In this document: in pieces, positions 63,509 to 64,000 of the stretch | Layout of the letters: each line of letters begins with the position of its first letter | Position numbering within the stretch: the stretch's first letter is position 1 | Assembly (NCBI GenBank): GCA_044228505.1 | Contig: JBGAUT010000028.1 | Coordinates: 1-64,000 of the forward strand | Length of the DNA: 64,000 nucleotides | Direction of reading: 5' to 3' | From: JAEUKA01 sp044228505 | Lineage (GTDB): Bacteria > Myxococcota_A > Polyangia > Palsa-1104 > JAEUJZ01 | Program-made: the position numbers and the translations under genes | The notes under the pieces: generated by a model | Database searches by the model: none | Seen by the model: only the letters and a program-made list of their open reading frames with translations | What the model was told of the DNA's origin: nothing

Positions 63509-64000
63509 TTACGCGACCATCGACTGTGGTCGGGCGTGCCAAAACTCAAAGTGAGTACCGGTGATGGTACGGCCAGCGCGGAATCCTTGGGCCAGGCTCA
63601 TGGTGCTAACCAGCCACGATGGTGTAGGCGTCTCTGGCGGAGAGCACGGACCCAGATCCGAGACCGAATCGATCGTGAAAAACAGCGCGCTGCTGGTGTC
63701 CTCCATCTCGATCCGTCCGCCTCCCTTTTCGACAATGAAGCGGGCGAGATCGGAAATCGCGGACTGTAGTCGCATGCTCTCGTTCCAAGGCATTCCGACG
63801 GTGCTGGCGAGCTGGTGGACTTGGTTGCGGACTGCGATAAGTGAAATCGCATCCTTTAGGACGATGACGCGACGACCTGCGGAGCGACAGCTTGCGGCTG
63901 CGAGCAGGGCATGTTCAAGACGGGTTGCGGTCTGCAGGCTGGTATCGCGGAGCGTGCGCACGAAGTGGTTGATGAGTGCGCTGCGCTTTTCGACGGTTAG
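63509..64000 (-). CDS. RsbT-like ATP-binding protein (partial, runs off the window)
   Basis: The frame is open from the stop at 63509 to the window edge, so the N-terminus is missing; GTG 63961 is only a possible internal start. The last 100 residues resemble the RsbT/anti-sigma GHKL ATPase family: I-A-V-R-N-Q-V-H-Q-L-A-S-T-V-G-M, then L-Q-S-A-I-S-D-L-A-R-F-I-V-E-K-G-G-G. A switch in stress signalling is likely. No further domain can be named from the visible part. Confidence 0.65.
   Translation of the reverse strand, partial: LTVEKRSALINHFVRTLRDTSLQTATRLEHALLAAASCRSAGRRVIVLKDAISLIAVRNQVHQLASTVGMPWNESMRLQSAISDLARFIVEKGGGRIEMEDTSSALFFTIDSVSDLGPCSPPETPTPSWLVSTMSLAQGFRAGRTITGTHFEFWHARPQSMVA

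Overview
The window is about 60% G+C. Its mix of genes points to a myxobacterium-like member of the former Deltaproteobacteria. The evidence is a eukaryote-like Ser/Thr kinase, several PEGA-domain proteins, a GYF_2/AgmX-PglI-type C-terminal domain protein, an NtrC-type sigma-54 activator, a TatT-associated TRAP transporter and many lipoproteins of unknown function. No rRNA gene or taxonomic marker is present, so the placement is inferred.

Layout. 1-3.7 kb holds a histone-H1-like lysine-rich protein, a STAS-like protein, an NtrC-family regulator and a stand-alone B3/4 domain protein. 3.8-11.7 kb is a compact denitrification island, norC-norB-norQ-norD-nirK-nirV-sco. It is preceded by a CRP/FNR-type dyad and a leader hairpin, and both norC and nirK carry an extra cytochrome c domain. 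There is no nosZ here, so this set would take nitrite to N2O. 11.7-26.9 kb contains two similar sets of lipoproteins with PEGA or TPR partners, a YceI protein, a peptide transporter, a D-cysteine desulfhydrase/ACC deaminase-like enzyme, a REC-EAL protein paired with a PAS histidine kinase, and an M28 peptidase between two barrel-like secreted proteins.

26.9-35.0 kb is the most unusual part. One Ser/Thr kinase gene on the minus strand is cut into three collinear pieces by two separate insertions. A 4.4-kb element sits in the conserved W-E-M-L-T-G-R codons, is bounded by a 7-bp repeat, and carries a complete tyrosine recombinase, a Rieske oxygenase, a TSUP permease and a thaumatin-like remnant. 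A 2.2-kb insert sits in the catalytic-loop H-R-D codons, is bounded by an 11-bp repeat, and carries an EndoU nuclease toxin domain, a probable immunity gene and an array of eight 42-bp repeats. Removing both inserts with one copy of each flanking repeat gives exactly 490 codons and a complete kinase.

35-64 kb is mostly chromosomal background: an AI-2E family permease, an ECF sigma-factor operon, the AgmX/PglI-like protein, tRNA-Gln(UUG), prs, a VWA protein, a TRAP transporter locus with a fused DctQM permease, a glycosyltransferase, a 43-bp hairpin repeat, rfbC, uvrA, an esterase, cstA, a six-PEGA protein, msrP, sppA, an azoreductase and a partial RsbT-like gene running off the right edge.
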